From Crocinitomix catalasitica ATCC 23190 (GTDB lineage: Bacteria > Bacteroidota > Bacteroidia > Flavobacteriales_D > Crocinitomicaceae), in NCBI RefSeq assembly GCF_000621625.1, contig NZ_JHXV01000024.1, positions 1 to 64,000 of the forward strand: 64,000 nt of DNA, given 5' to 3'. Below, one piece after another: positions 35,385-44,120 of this stretch (position 1 is the first letter of the stretch; each line of letters begins with the position of its first letter). The notes under the pieces were generated by a model. The model worked only from the letters and a program-made list of their open reading frames with translations, did not search any database and was not told the origin of the DNA. Made by a program: the position numbers and the translations under genes.

Positions 35385-36583
35385 TGGGAATGTTTTTCTA
35401 TAATATTGGTGTCAATTTGTATGTGTTTTTTGTTAGCGTCTTCTCATTGTGGAATGAAAAAGCTAAAAAATGGATTGATGGTAGGGCGGATGTTTGGAGT
35501 AAGATAGAAAGTTTTAAAAGTAATGGTTCGCCTATTTATTGGTTTCACTGTGCAAGCTTGGGGGAGTTTGAACAAGGTCGGCCGATTATAGAATCGTTAA
35601 AACAAAAGGAGGCTTGCCAGATTGTTATAAGTTTTTTTTCACCTTCCGGATACGAGATTCGACAAAATTACGAATTAGCCGATTTGGTTGTTTATTTGCC
35701 AAAAGATAGCAAGGCAAACGCTCGAAAATTCCTTTCCACAATTCAACCGAAATCAATTTTTTTTGTAAAATATGAGTTTTGGGCGCATTATATTTTTGAA
35801 GCCCAAAAGTTAGAAATTCCTATCTATAGTGTTTCTGCGATCTTCAGAAAAAAGCAAATATTTTTTAAAGCCTATGGAGGGTTTATGCGAAAAGTACTAA
35901 AAGCTTTTGATGCCATTTTTGTTCAAGATACTCCGTCAGCAGAGATGCTGAAATCTATTGGGATAGATTCAATCATTGCTGGAGACACAAGGTATGATAG
36001 GGTGGTAGAAAACGCAAGTCGCGTGGAGCCTTACCCCTTGATTGAACGTTTTATTGATCAACAAAAAGTATTGGTTGTTGGTTCCTCTTGGGGGCAAGAT
36101 GAAGTATTGCTCAAATTTTTGATAGATACACCAGAATTTAATTGGAAGGTTATTATTGCTCCGCACGAAATCCACGCATCGCACTTAAATCAAATTGAAG
36201 GGCTTTTTGAGAAGCGTATTGTTCGTTATTCGAACTTAAAAGCAGGATGTGAATCTGATATTCTCTTGATTGATAATATTGGCATGTTAATGAATGTTTA
36301 TCAATACGCAAATATTGCTTATGTGGGCGGTGCTTTTGGTAAGGGGTTACATAATATATTAGAGCCTGCTAGTTTTGGCGTTCCTGTTATTTTTGGTCCT
36401 AATTATGATAAGTTCCAGGAGGCGAAAGATTTTATTGCAAATAGGATCGGTATTTCAATTCATGACAAAGCATCCCTGAAAATAGCCTTCGAGCATTTTA
36501 AAGTAAAAGATTTATCAGATCAAGTTCAAGCATTCATGAATGCTAAAACTGGTGCTACCAATATTATTTTGGAAAAAATTTAG
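35384..36583 (+). CDS. waaA: 3-deoxy-D-manno-octulosonic acid (Kdo) transferase
   Basis: A 399-residue inner-membrane-associated GT-B enzyme that attaches Kdo to lipid A. It has an N-terminal membrane anchor (about 1-25) and family motifs FHCASLGEFEQGRPIIE (about 53-69, with the catalytic Glu), FVKYEFWAHYI (about 126-136), VVGSSWGQDE, IAPHEIH and the donor-site stretch YVGGAFGKGLHNILEPA followed by PVIFGPNYDKFQEA. The length is normal. Its start overlaps the upstream barrel gene, and it converges with the DUF4920 gene six bases beyond its stop. Confidence 0.93.
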   Translation: MGMFFYNIGVNLYVFFVSVFSLWNEKAKKWIDGRADVWSKIESFKSNGSPIYWFHCASLGEFEQGRPIIESLKQKEACQIVISFFSPSGYEIRQNYELADLVVYLPKDSKANARKFLSTIQPKSIFFVKYEFWAHYIFEAQKLEIPIYSVSAIFRKKQIFFKAYGGFMRKVLKAFDAIFVQDTPSAEMLKSIGIDSIIAGDTRYDRVVENASRVEPYPLIERFIDQQKVLVVGSSWGQDEVLLKFLIDTPEFNWKVIIAPHEIHASHLNQIEGLFEKRIVRYSNLKAGCESDILLIDNIGMLMNVYQYANIAYVGGAFGKGLHNILEPASFGVPVIFGPNYDKFQEAKDFIANRIGISIHDKASLKIAFEHFKVKDLSDQVQAFMNAKTGATNIILEKI

Positions 36584-36589
36584 GTCTAA

Positions 36590-37177
36590 TTATTTTTTGA
36601 CCAATACAGATTCGCAATCAAAAGTTAATTCAATTATGTCTTCTGTGATAGCATCTATTTCTTCTTGACTTACTTCGCCACCTGCTTCAATCTCATCTTC
36701 CAATAAGTGCTTTTGCATAGCAATTGAAGTTGTGTCTTGAATTGCATTTCCATATAAAATCACTTCCGTTCCACTTGCTGTTTCAATTGGAATAGTGAAG
36801 TGGTCTCTAAAGAAAACACGAATTGATTCATCGTTATTATCTTTAAAAGTGATCCAACAACCAGCTTTTTGACAAACTTGATCAATAGAAACTTTTACTT
36901 TACCTTCAAATGAACCTGAATTGTTCACTTCTGCAATCATTTCGTCGATTCCTGCAGTTTCACCATCAGCTGTGATCTCAGAATGACCATATAAAACATA
37001 ATCACCTTTATCAACACCATCAAAAGCTAATGATGCTTCCTCTTCAATTTCTTCTTCAATAATTTCCTCAGTTGCATTTGCTTCGGTTGCAATCTCTGTT
37101 TCAGCTTCTTCAGTCCCTCCACAAGAGAAAATTAGAAAAGCTGATAATACTACTGGTGTGATAATTGAAAATTTCAT
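36590..37177 (-). CDS. DUF4920 lipoprotein
   Basis: A 195-residue lipoprotein (lipobox LIFSC, Cys19, followed by GG). An acidic linker (about 22-50) precedes the DUF4920 domain. That domain shows YGHSEI, EGKVKVSIDQVCQKAGCWITF (its CQKAGCW is about 107-113), VFFRDHFTIPI and the C-terminal DCESVLVKK. DUF4920 proteins are small envelope proteins of Bacteroidota with no proven role. The paired cysteines might bind metal or form a disulfide, which is inference. It lies 40 bases downstream of csaA on the same strand. Confidence 0.85.
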   Translation of the reverse strand: MKFSIITPVVLSAFLIFSCGGTEEAETEIATEANATEEIIEEEIEEEASLAFDGVDKGDYVLYGHSEITADGETAGIDEMIAEVNNSGSFEGKVKVSIDQVCQKAGCWITFKDNNDESIRVFFRDHFTIPIETASGTEVILYGNAIQDTTSIAMQKHLLEDEIEAGGEVSQEEIDAITEDIIELTFDCESVLVKK

Positions 37178-37217
37178 ATGTCTATATTTTATGAAGACAA
37201 AGATAAAGAATTTAATT

Positions 37218-37556
37218 TTAACTTATTTTTAATCCGTTTTTAGAAGTTTGAGAAAGTGTCAATAGGTTAACGTCCGAACCATCAACCGCTCCAAGAATTA
37301 AACATTCGCTCATGGTTTGAGCAATTTGTTTTGGTGGGAAATTGACCACGGCAACAATTTGTTGTCCAATTAATTCGTTAATTTTATATCTTTCAGTGAT
37401 TTGGGCAGAACTCTTTTTAATGCCGATTGTGCCAAAATCAATTTCTAAAATATAAGCAGGTTTCTTTGCCTTTTCGTTTATCGAAGCATTTATGATTGTG
37501 CCAACGCGAAGATCGATTTTTTCAAAATCAGACCAGCCAATTAAATCCTTAATCAT
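37218..37556 (-). CDS. csaA: tRNA-binding protein CsaA
   Basis: A 112-residue single OB-fold tRNA-binding domain. It starts with DFEKIDLRVGTI (about 10-21), followed by PAYILEIDFG, SSAQITERY, GQQIVAVVNFPPKQIA and the closing SECLILGA. The length and motif order match CsaA, described as a secretion-linked chaperone that binds tRNA-like structures. It overlaps the response-regulator gene by four bases (ATGA), so it is cotranscribed with the two-component system. Confidence 0.9.
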   Translation of the reverse strand: MIKDLIGWSDFEKIDLRVGTIINASINEKAKKPAYILEIDFGTIGIKKSSAQITERYKINELIGQQIVAVVNFPPKQIAQTMSECLILGAVDGSDVNLLTLSQTSKNGLKIS

Positions 37557-38248
37557 GGGGTGATTAGTTTAAATCCAACCCCGTGAATATTGTTTATTTC
37601 AACACGCTCATCAATTTTTAAATACTTCCTTAATTTCGTTATAAAAACATCTAAACTTCTCCCAACAAAATAATCATCTTGACCCCAAACAGCGTTTAAT
37701 ACGATGTCTCTTGTTAGAACCTTATTCCTGTTTTGAACCAAAAGCAATAGAATCTGGGATTCCTTTTTAGTCAGTTTTTTGGAAGGTTCTGTTTTAAAAT
37801 CAAGTTTATAATTTTCTGAATCAAAAGAAATGTCACCCAATTGAAAAACTGTTTTAACCTCTATTTCATCAATCAAGTTCACTCTTTTTAATATCGCTTT
37901 AACACGCAATAAGAATTCTTCGGTACTAAATGGTTTTGTGATATAGTCATCTGCGCCAGATTTAAAACCTTCGACCTTGTCTTCTTGTTGATTTTTAGCG
38001 GATAAAAATAGAATTGGTACACTAGAATTTAATTTACGAATGTCTTTTGCCAATGTAAAGCCATCTTTTTTTGGCATCATTACATCGAGAATACATAAGT
38101 GATAAGTTTTTTCGTTGAATTTTTGAAGACCGTCTGATCCATTAGTACTCAGGCAAACATCATATCCTTCATTTTTCAATTGGTCTTGAACAACAAAGCC
38201 TAGATTAATATCGTCCTCTACTAAAAGTATTTTGATTTTTTGTGTCAT
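37553..38248 (-). CDS. rprY: OmpR-family response regulator (RprY-like)
   Basis: A 231-residue response regulator. The receiver domain (about 5-118) has the acidic pair ED (11-12), the phosphorylated D55 in LCILDVMMPKKDG, the LSAK lysine and TKPF. The C-terminal winged helix (about 135-230) has LTKKESQILLLLVQNRNKV and a recognition region near DVFITKLRKYLK. It matches the RprY group of Bacteroidota, which regulates envelope and stress genes. The start is three bases after the histidine-kinase stop. Confidence 0.88.
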   Translation of the reverse strand: MTQKIKILLVEDDINLGFVVQDQLKNEGYDVCLSTNGSDGLQKFNEKTYHLCILDVMMPKKDGFTLAKDIRKLNSSVPILFLSAKNQQEDKVEGFKSGADDYITKPFSTEEFLLRVKAILKRVNLIDEIEVKTVFQLGDISFDSENYKLDFKTEPSKKLTKKESQILLLLVQNRNKVLTRDIVLNAVWGQDDYFVGRSLDVFITKLRKYLKIDERVEINNIHGVGFKLITP

Positions 38249-38251
38249 ATA

Positions 38252-39607
38252 TTATTCGTTTAGGGGAAATGTAATTGTAAATTCACTTCCTTTACCAACA
38301 GTGCTTTTTACTTGAATGTTACCATTCATTTTGTCGACAATTGTTTTAACATAGAATAACCCTAAACCAAAACCTTTAACGTCGTGCAGATTTCCAGTAG
38401 AAACACGATAGAATTTATCAAAGATATACTTCATGTTTTCACGAGATATACCTTTTCCATTATCTTCAATAATAATTTGTAGTTTCTGCTTTATATTCTT
38501 TGTTGTAATTAAAATGTTCGGCGTTTTATCGCAATATTTTATTGCATTGTCAATGAGGTTGTGTATTACGTTTGTAATATGTACTTCATCTCCCAAAACC
38601 AACGTGTTTGTTGCTTCTGGGGTGTATGTGATAGTTCCAGAAATTTCTTCTAGTTGATTGTATTGAAAATTTTCTTTAGCCTCTTCAAGAATCTCATCTA
38701 AATTGAGGACTTCATAATTAAAGTCGATTTCATTTTGATCCATATTCGCAACGTTCAACACACGTTCAACTTGCGACTCTAATCTCTTATTCTCTTTATA
38801 AATAATACTGGCATAACGCAATAATTTGTCGGGATCCTCATTTTGATCCAAATTCATTAAGGTTTCACTCGATATCCTAATTGTAGCAATTGGAGTTTTC
38901 AACTCATGGGTCATGTTGTTTATAAAATCGTTCTTAATTTCAGATAGTTTTTTCTGTTTGAAGAGAATAGAGACCGAGAAACTAAAAAACACAATTATGA
39001 ATAGGATGATTGCTATTAAATAATACCAAGGGGTTACAGGATTCGGTAGTTTACTGAGGCTTATGTTTTCCATTGTAGGAAAAGCTACTGAAAAATAATG
39101 TAAATCAGTGTCTAGCTTAAGTTGAAGGTTCTTATTTAGTTTTGCATCGCTATGTTTATGAGAATTGCTAAAGGTTGAATCACCTTTAAAGTGCATATAT
39201 TCTCCATACACAATACTGTCTGAAAAACAGTTGTAAATACCGTACTGAAAGTCCTTTTTTATATTGTGATTATAAAATTCTCTTTTTAATAATTGCTCCA
39301 ATAAAAATGGATGTAAAGTATCCTGCAATTCTACCGTGAAATAGTTTGAAGTTATTTGTTTAACATTTTCGAATAGGTCACCAGGTTGATGATTAATTCT
39401 CTGAATTTCTGAAGCAACCTCCTTTAAAGCAATATTAACTTGATCATTAAACTGCGCTTTTCGAATACTGTCTTGCTTGTTCTGAATTGACAGGTTTGTT
39501 TCCTGGAATTCAATATTTTTTTTTATCCAGAAAAACTGAATGGTTAGGATGCTTATTATTGAAGCGATTCCTAAAAAAATTACGGTTCGTAGATTTTTGT
39601 TACTCAT
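38252..39607 (-). CDS. rprX: Sensor histidine kinase (RprX-like)
   Basis: A 451-residue membrane kinase. Two membrane helices (about 7-27 and 193-215) frame a 165-residue periplasmic sensor. The HisKA motif INNMTHELKTPIATI places the phosphorylated His at 234. The ATP-binding domain has the N-box NLIDNAIKY (350-358), DNGKGI (382-387), FDKFYR and GFGLGL (412-417). It works with the response regulator encoded three bases downstream. The signal is unknown. Confidence 0.9.
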   Translation of the reverse strand: MSNKNLRTVIFLGIASIISILTIQFFWIKKNIEFQETNLSIQNKQDSIRKAQFNDQVNIALKEVASEIQRINHQPGDLFENVKQITSNYFTVELQDTLHPFLLEQLLKREFYNHNIKKDFQYGIYNCFSDSIVYGEYMHFKGDSTFSNSHKHSDAKLNKNLQLKLDTDLHYFSVAFPTMENISLSKLPNPVTPWYYLIAIILFIIVFFSFSVSILFKQKKLSEIKNDFINNMTHELKTPIATIRISSETLMNLDQNEDPDKLLRYASIIYKENKRLESQVERVLNVANMDQNEIDFNYEVLNLDEILEEAKENFQYNQLEEISGTITYTPEATNTLVLGDEVHITNVIHNLIDNAIKYCDKTPNILITTKNIKQKLQIIIEDNGKGISRENMKYIFDKFYRVSTGNLHDVKGFGLGLFYVKTIVDKMNGNIQVKSTVGKGSEFTITFPLNE

Positions 39608-39690
39608 TGGTAGATAAAGTTAAGGGTAATATATTTAATCATCTAAAATCAAGTACCTTTTAAGTCGTTTTTAACTAAAAATTAAGAAAA

Positions 39691-39891
39691 ATGGCAGTAA
39701 TGAAAGTAATAGAGGTGTTATCTAGTTCACCTAAAAGTTGGGAAGATGCAACAGCAAAAGCTGTAAAACAAGCTTCAAAATCCTTGAAAAATATTAAATC
39801 AGTCTACGTTCAAGAGCAAAGTGCTGTAGTAGAAGATGGTAAAGTGACAGAGTATAGATTGAATTTAAAGCTGACTTTCCAGGTGAATTAA
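39691..39891 (+). CDS. Dodecin-family flavin-binding protein
   Basis: A 66-residue protein typical of dodecins in size and pattern: VMKVIEVLSSSPKSWEDATA followed by KAVKQASKSLKNIKSVYVQEQSA and the final strand YRLNLKLTFQV. Dodecins assemble into hollow dodecamers that store or buffer flavins. The gene stands alone, divergent from the histidine kinase and ending in a strong terminator at 39914-39944. Confidence 0.88.
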   Translation: MAVMKVIEVLSSSPKSWEDATAKAVKQASKSLKNIKSVYVQEQSAVVEDGKVTEYRLNLKLTFQVN

Positions 39892-39913
39892 TTCGATTTT
39901 ACGGAATTCTATT

Positions 39914-39944
39914 AAAAAAGTGTATCGCTAGGTACACTTTTTTT
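39914..39944. terminator. Strong bidirectional terminator
   Basis: AAAAAAGTGTA (39914-39924) pairs with TACACTTTTTT (39933-39943), with an eight-base loop and flanking A/T runs on both sides. It serves the dodecin gene from the left. It also touches the stop codon of the convergent M23 peptidase gene (39943-39945). Confidence 0.85.
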
Positions 39945-41703
39945 ATGGCTTATGGTAAAGTAATTCGGTGCGTAACTCTTGTTTATTTCCCTTCATATCT
40001 ATTGCGATAATATTGATGAAGTTTTTACCTTCAACTAGAATTTTTTTTGATCTTTTGTCTAAAGGGATAATGTATCTCTTTTTGCGTCGATCCCAATTTG
40101 TAAGTACCCAGGATCCGTTTAAATAAGCTGCAAAGGTTTTAATTCCTGATAAGTTGTCCTCAATTGTTAATTCGAGGGTTGAGAATTTACTGATATCCTT
40201 TCCTTTTGAAAAGTCTAAAGGTTGAATTATTGGTGCGATCGAGTCAATAACTAAAATGAACTTTCCGAATTGTTTCGAAGCAGTCTCTACCCAGTCATCA
40301 ATATAAAAACCGCCTAAAAATGAAAGTCTATTTCTGTCATCTAAAACACCAATCCCAAGTTTAAATCTATTAACGTCTGTTAATTCAGTTGGAACTTTAA
40401 TTCGTAGATCATATCTCTTCTGTACCGGAATAGTGCTTTCAGAAAATTCGTAAATCGGACTCAAATATTTTGAAATAGTATCTTTTCTGTAAGTTTTTTG
40501 TAGCGGTTCATAAAAAGTACCAGGTTCCATTAAAACTTGGAAGTCTTCTTTTAAGAAAGTATTTACACTATCAGGAAAATAGTAAGCATTTGTATTTGAT
40601 AGTGGGTTTTTAGCAGGTTTTGCTGTTGGTGCATTTAATTCGAATTTCACATTTTCTTTATTCCCATGTACATCGTATGCGATAAAGTTATAGTGGGATG
40701 CTGCATTGTTCCAAGAGATTTTACCTTCGTTTATTTTATAAATATTTAAAGGGTTAAGATCCGTTTTAAAATGTTTATGGATATTCTTTTTTTCCTGTTT
40801 AAACGAATAGTAGTCCTGATGAGAATTGAGGTATCGATTATTGTCAAAGTTGATATAATTAATCACTTGCTCTTGTACAGTGGTGTCATTTCTGTTGAGC
40901 ACAGTATGATGTATTCCGCAAGTGTTATAAGCTGCGTCTAATTTGTCTGTTGTGTGAAACCCAAACCCTAAATAAGAGTTTTCTGTATAAAGGTTATCTA
41001 TGTTGATAGGTTTGTCATTATTTATTACCCAATTGTCCCCTTTTTTAGTGCAAGTATAATAAGTTGATTTTCCAGGAATCAAATAACCTTGATTTGAAAC
41101 CGCGTATAATTTTATTCCTCGAATATCTGGTGGACGGTTGTCTGCGATTAGGTCTCTATAACATTTAAACAAAAGAGGGTTGAGCGCATGTTCAGATTTC
41201 GTTTCTCTAATTTCAAAATGAAGATGTGGGGCACTTGATCCACCTGAATTACCCGAATATGCAATTAATTCACCTTTTTTTACGAAAACAGAATCTGAAA
41301 GTACAATTTCATCGACTTGAAAAGCTTCATTTTTTTGTTGGTGCATGTAGATAAGGTCATCGATTTTATCAGGAAAAGCACTTAAATGTGCGTATACACT
41401 TGTTAGTCCGTTCGGATGATCGATATAGAGGGCTTTACCATATCCCCATTCTGAAATTCGTACTCTAGACACATAACCATCTTCAATTGCTAATATTTCA
41501 TGACCTTCAACACCTTGAGTTTTAATGTCTAACCCAGTATGAAAATGATTGCTTCGCATTTCACCAAAATTTCCAGCAAGAATGAGTGGTATATTTACAG
41601 GGGATCGCAGGTTTAGCGTATTGTACGCAATGTTTGCGTGTGCATCATGTTGAGCGATGGAGTGGAACGAGAATAAAATAAATGCTAGGGCAATTTTATA
41701 CAT
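39943..41703 (-). CDS. M23 (LytM-type) metallopeptidase
   Basis: A 586-residue exported protein with a signal peptide (about 1-17). The N-terminal peptidase domain has all LytM ligands: HTGLD (H55, D59), YAHLS (H106) and HLHFE (H160, H162). Residues from about 190 onward form a long beta-rich C-terminal region typical of this Bacteroidota subgroup (with DSIAPIIQPLDF and IEDNLSGIKTFAAYLNGSWV, an Ig-like strand pair). It probably cuts peptidoglycan cross-links in the periplasm. It is divergent from the coiled-coil/zapA operon, a cell-division context. Confidence 0.9.
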   Translation of the reverse strand: MYKIALAFILFSFHSIAQHDAHANIAYNTLNLRSPVNIPLILAGNFGEMRSNHFHTGLDIKTQGVEGHEILAIEDGYVSRVRISEWGYGKALYIDHPNGLTSVYAHLSAFPDKIDDLIYMHQQKNEAFQVDEIVLSDSVFVKKGELIAYSGNSGGSSAPHLHFEIRETKSEHALNPLLFKCYRDLIADNRPPDIRGIKLYAVSNQGYLIPGKSTYYTCTKKGDNWVINNDKPINIDNLYTENSYLGFGFHTTDKLDAAYNTCGIHHTVLNRNDTTVQEQVINYINFDNNRYLNSHQDYYSFKQEKKNIHKHFKTDLNPLNIYKINEGKISWNNAASHYNFIAYDVHGNKENVKFELNAPTAKPAKNPLSNTNAYYFPDSVNTFLKEDFQVLMEPGTFYEPLQKTYRKDTISKYLSPIYEFSESTIPVQKRYDLRIKVPTELTDVNRFKLGIGVLDDRNRLSFLGGFYIDDWVETASKQFGKFILVIDSIAPIIQPLDFSKGKDISKFSTLELTIEDNLSGIKTFAAYLNGSWVLTNWDRRKKRYIIPLDKRSKKILVEGKNFINIIAIDMKGNKQELRTELLYHKP

Positions 41704-41817
41704 GAATTCAATTGTTTTTGAATGGCTTGCAACAAAATTAATACCATTGAGGATATTTAGACTTATCTTAACACTATCTTATTAAAAATTTCTTTTTGAT
41801 AAAACGTTTAAGTTTCC

Positions 41818-41848
41818 TTTGAAATTGGATTCCTGAATTGTATTTTTG
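41818..41848 (+). promoter_or_regulatory. Promoter of the zapA operon
   Basis: TTTG (41818-41821), a 19-base spacer and TATTTTTG (41841-41848) match the full -33/-7 consensus of Bacteroidota sigma factor promoters. They lie 32 bases before the ATG at 41881. This is the best promoter match I noticed in the window. Confidence 0.72.
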
Positions 41849-41880
41849 TAACTTGAAATTTTGAATTTTTTGGAAGAACA

Positions 41881-42159
41881 ATGTCTCAGACAAAGCAATT
41901 ACTTGACGATTTAAATAAAAAGGTTGAATCACTTTTTTCTAAGCTGAAAAATGTTGAGGAAGAATCTGTATTAAAAACTCAAGAGATTGATAGTTTAAAG
42001 ACAGCGTTAAAAAATAAAAATGAGTCTTATGATAGGTTACAAGTTAAATTGGATCAAATAGGTTCAGTTCAACCTGAAGCTCCGAAAGAAGACTTGAAAT
42101 TTAAAATTGACGAAATGGTAAAAGAAATAGATAGATGTATTTCATTGCTAAAAGTGTAG
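41881..42159 (+). CDS. Small coiled-coil protein upstream of zapA
   Basis: A 92-residue, mostly helical protein with heptad patterns along residues 5-60 (LLDDLNKKVESLFSKLKNVE, then TQEIDSLKTALKNK), a proline-containing hinge near 66-69, and a short C-terminal helix ending CISLLKV. It has no signal peptide. It lies three bases before zapA under the same promoter. By position and structure a division-related role (ZapB-like) is possible, but I see no sequence proof of homology. Confidence 0.7.
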   Translation: MSQTKQLLDDLNKKVESLFSKLKNVEEESVLKTQEIDSLKTALKNKNESYDRLQVKLDQIGSVQPEAPKEDLKFKIDEMVKEIDRCISLLKV

Positions 42160-42162
42160 AAA

Positions 42163-42450
42163 ATGATGGATAAGATAGCCTTAAAAGTAATTATTGCGGG
42201 TCGAACTTATCCTTTGACCATAAAGACGGAAGAAGAAGAAGCGATTCGCAAAGCTGCTGATCGAATAAATTCGAATATTAAAAAACTTCAAGGCAGTTAC
42301 GCTGTGAAAGATATGCAAGATTTGTTAGCAATGACAGCCTTACAAATTGCTTTGCAAGCTAAGCCCGATGCTGGTCAACAAGATCAGGAACTACACCAAG
42401 TAAATCAAGACATCAAATCTATTATTGATAAAATTGACGAGGTTCTATAG
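42163..42450 (+). CDS. zapA: Cell-division protein ZapA
   Basis: A 95-residue protein with the ZapA N-terminal domain (KVIIAGRTYPLTIKTEEEEA, about 8-27), the IRKAADRINSNIKKLQ helix and a C-terminal coiled coil (about 60-95). ZapA binds FtsZ and bundles its filaments at the division ring. It directly follows the coiled-coil gene. A second Met at position 2 could also start the protein. The short 94-base gap to rny is non-coding. Confidence 0.88.
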   Translation: MMDKIALKVIIAGRTYPLTIKTEEEEAIRKAADRINSNIKKLQGSYAVKDMQDLLAMTALQIALQAKPDAGQQDQELHQVNQDIKSIIDKIDEVL

Positions 42451-42544
42451 TTAAAGAATCTATCTGTCAGGTTTTATACCATTTTGTACTTGGGCAATAA
42501 GGTCAGGGACGTGTAGGGGAAAATAATTAATTAAGTATAAAAAT

Positions 42545-44086
42545 ATGGATATATTAAATATCGTCATCGGACTAGTAATTGGACTTGTAGGTGGTGGAGC
42601 AATAGTTTTTTTATTACAAAAAAGTGTTTTAAAAGGAAAAGCTGAGAATATAGTTAAAGAAGCAGAGGCAGAAGGAGAAGCGATCAAGAAGGATAAAGTA
42701 CTTCAAGCAAAAGAACGTTTTTTGCAATTAAAGGAAGAGCATGAAAAAGCTGTTCGAAATCGCGAAAGAACTGTTCAAAGTCTTGAAGATAAGACGAAGA
42801 GTAAGGAAAAAAATCTAAATCAAAAATTAGAAGAGGTTAATCGTAAAGATAAAGAAGTTGATGGGTATAAAAATGATGTCACTGAGCAATTGGCAGTAAT
42901 CAATACCAAGAAGAATGAAATAATTAAGTTACATCAGAAGCAAGTAAATGAGTTGGCTAAAATTTCTGGATATTCTCCAGATGAGGCTAAAGCGACAATG
43001 ATGGATGCTTTAAAAGATGAAGCTAGAACGGATGCAATGTCTTATATAAAAGATATTGTTGATGAGGCTAAGATTACTGCTTCGGGTGAAGCTAAGAAGA
43101 TTGTCGTTCAAGCAATTCAAAGAGTTGCAACGGAACAAGCAATTGAAAATTCAGTATCTATTTTTAGAATTGAAAGCGACGAAATGAAAGGTCGTATTAT
43201 TGGTCGAGAAGGTAGAAATATTAGAGCGCTAGAAGCTGCAACAGGTGTTGAAATTATTGTTGATGATACACCAGAAGCAATCATCCTTTCTTGTTTTGAT
43301 TCAGTAAGACGTGAAGTTGCAAGATTGGCTTTACATCAATTGGTGTCTGATGGAAGAATTCATCCTGCACGAATAGAAGAAGTTGTTGCTAAAACTAAAA
43401 AATCATTAAACGAAGAGATTGTTGAAACAGGTCGTCGAACTTGTATCGATTTAGGTATACATGGTTTACATCCGGAGCTAATGCGAATGGTTGGTCGAAT
43501 GAAATACAGGTCTTCTTACGGACAAAACTTATTACAACACAGTAGAGAAGTTGCCAATTTATGTGCTATAATGGCTGCAGAATTAGGTCTGAATGTTAAA
43601 GTTGCTAAAAGAGCAGGTCTTTTACATGATATAGGAAAAGTATCTGAAGATGAGCCGGAATTACCGCATGCTATTTTAGGTATGAAATTGGCTGAGAAAC
43701 ATGGTGAAAAACCAGATGTTTGTAATGCAATTGGAGCTCACCACGACGAGATAGAAATGACAACATTAATTTCACCGATCATTCAGGTTTGTGATGCTGT
43801 ATCGGGCGCTAGGCCAGGTGCAAGACGTGAAATTGCTGAATCATATATAAAACGAATTAAAGAGCTTGAAACAGTAGCTTTAGGCTTTGATGGTGTAATT
43901 AAGTCTTACGCTATTCAAGCAGGTAGAGAATTACGTGTGATGGTTGAAAGTGAAAAAGTAAACGATCAACGTGCGGATGAATTATCATTTGTAATTTCTC
44001 AGAAAATACAAAATGAAATGACTTATCCAGGTCAAGTAAAGGTTACAGTGATTAGAGAAAAAAGAGCGGTACATTACGCTAAATAG
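42545..44086 (+). CDS. rny: Ribonuclease Y
   Basis: A 513-residue membrane-anchored endoribonuclease that starts mRNA decay. It shows an N-terminal membrane helix (about 4-24), a long coiled coil (about 30-140), a KH domain with [10 protein letters not shown] (216-225) and an HD domain with the metal-binding HD at 361-362 (LLHDIGK) plus the AHHDE stretch. Length and order match the family. It follows zapA, an arrangement I have seen in other Bacteroidota. Confidence 0.95.
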   Translation: MDILNIVIGLVIGLVGGGAIVFLLQKSVLKGKAENIVKEAEAEGEAIKKDKVLQAKERFLQLKEEHEKAVRNRERTVQSLEDKTKSKEKNLNQKLEEVNRKDKEVDGYKNDVTEQLAVINTKKNEIIKLHQKQVNELAKISGYSPDEAKATMMDALKDEARTDAMSYIKDIVDEAKITASGEAKKIVVQAIQRVATEQAIENSVSIFRIESDEMKGRIIGREGRNIRALEAATGVEIIVDDTPEAIILSCFDSVRREVARLALHQLVSDGRIHPARIEEVVAKTKKSLNEEIVETGRRTCIDLGIHGLHPELMRMVGRMKYRSSYGQNLLQHSREVANLCAIMAAELGLNVKVAKRAGLLHDIGKVSEDEPELPHAILGMKLAEKHGEKPDVCNAIGAHHDEIEMTTLISPIIQVCDAVSGARPGARREIAESYIKRIKELETVALGFDGVIKSYAIQAGRELRVMVESEKVNDQRADELSFVISQKIQNEMTYPGQVKVTVIREKRAVHYAK

Positions 44087-44120
44087 TATTAAACGACGAT
44101 TCGTCACATAAAGGAGTGTC

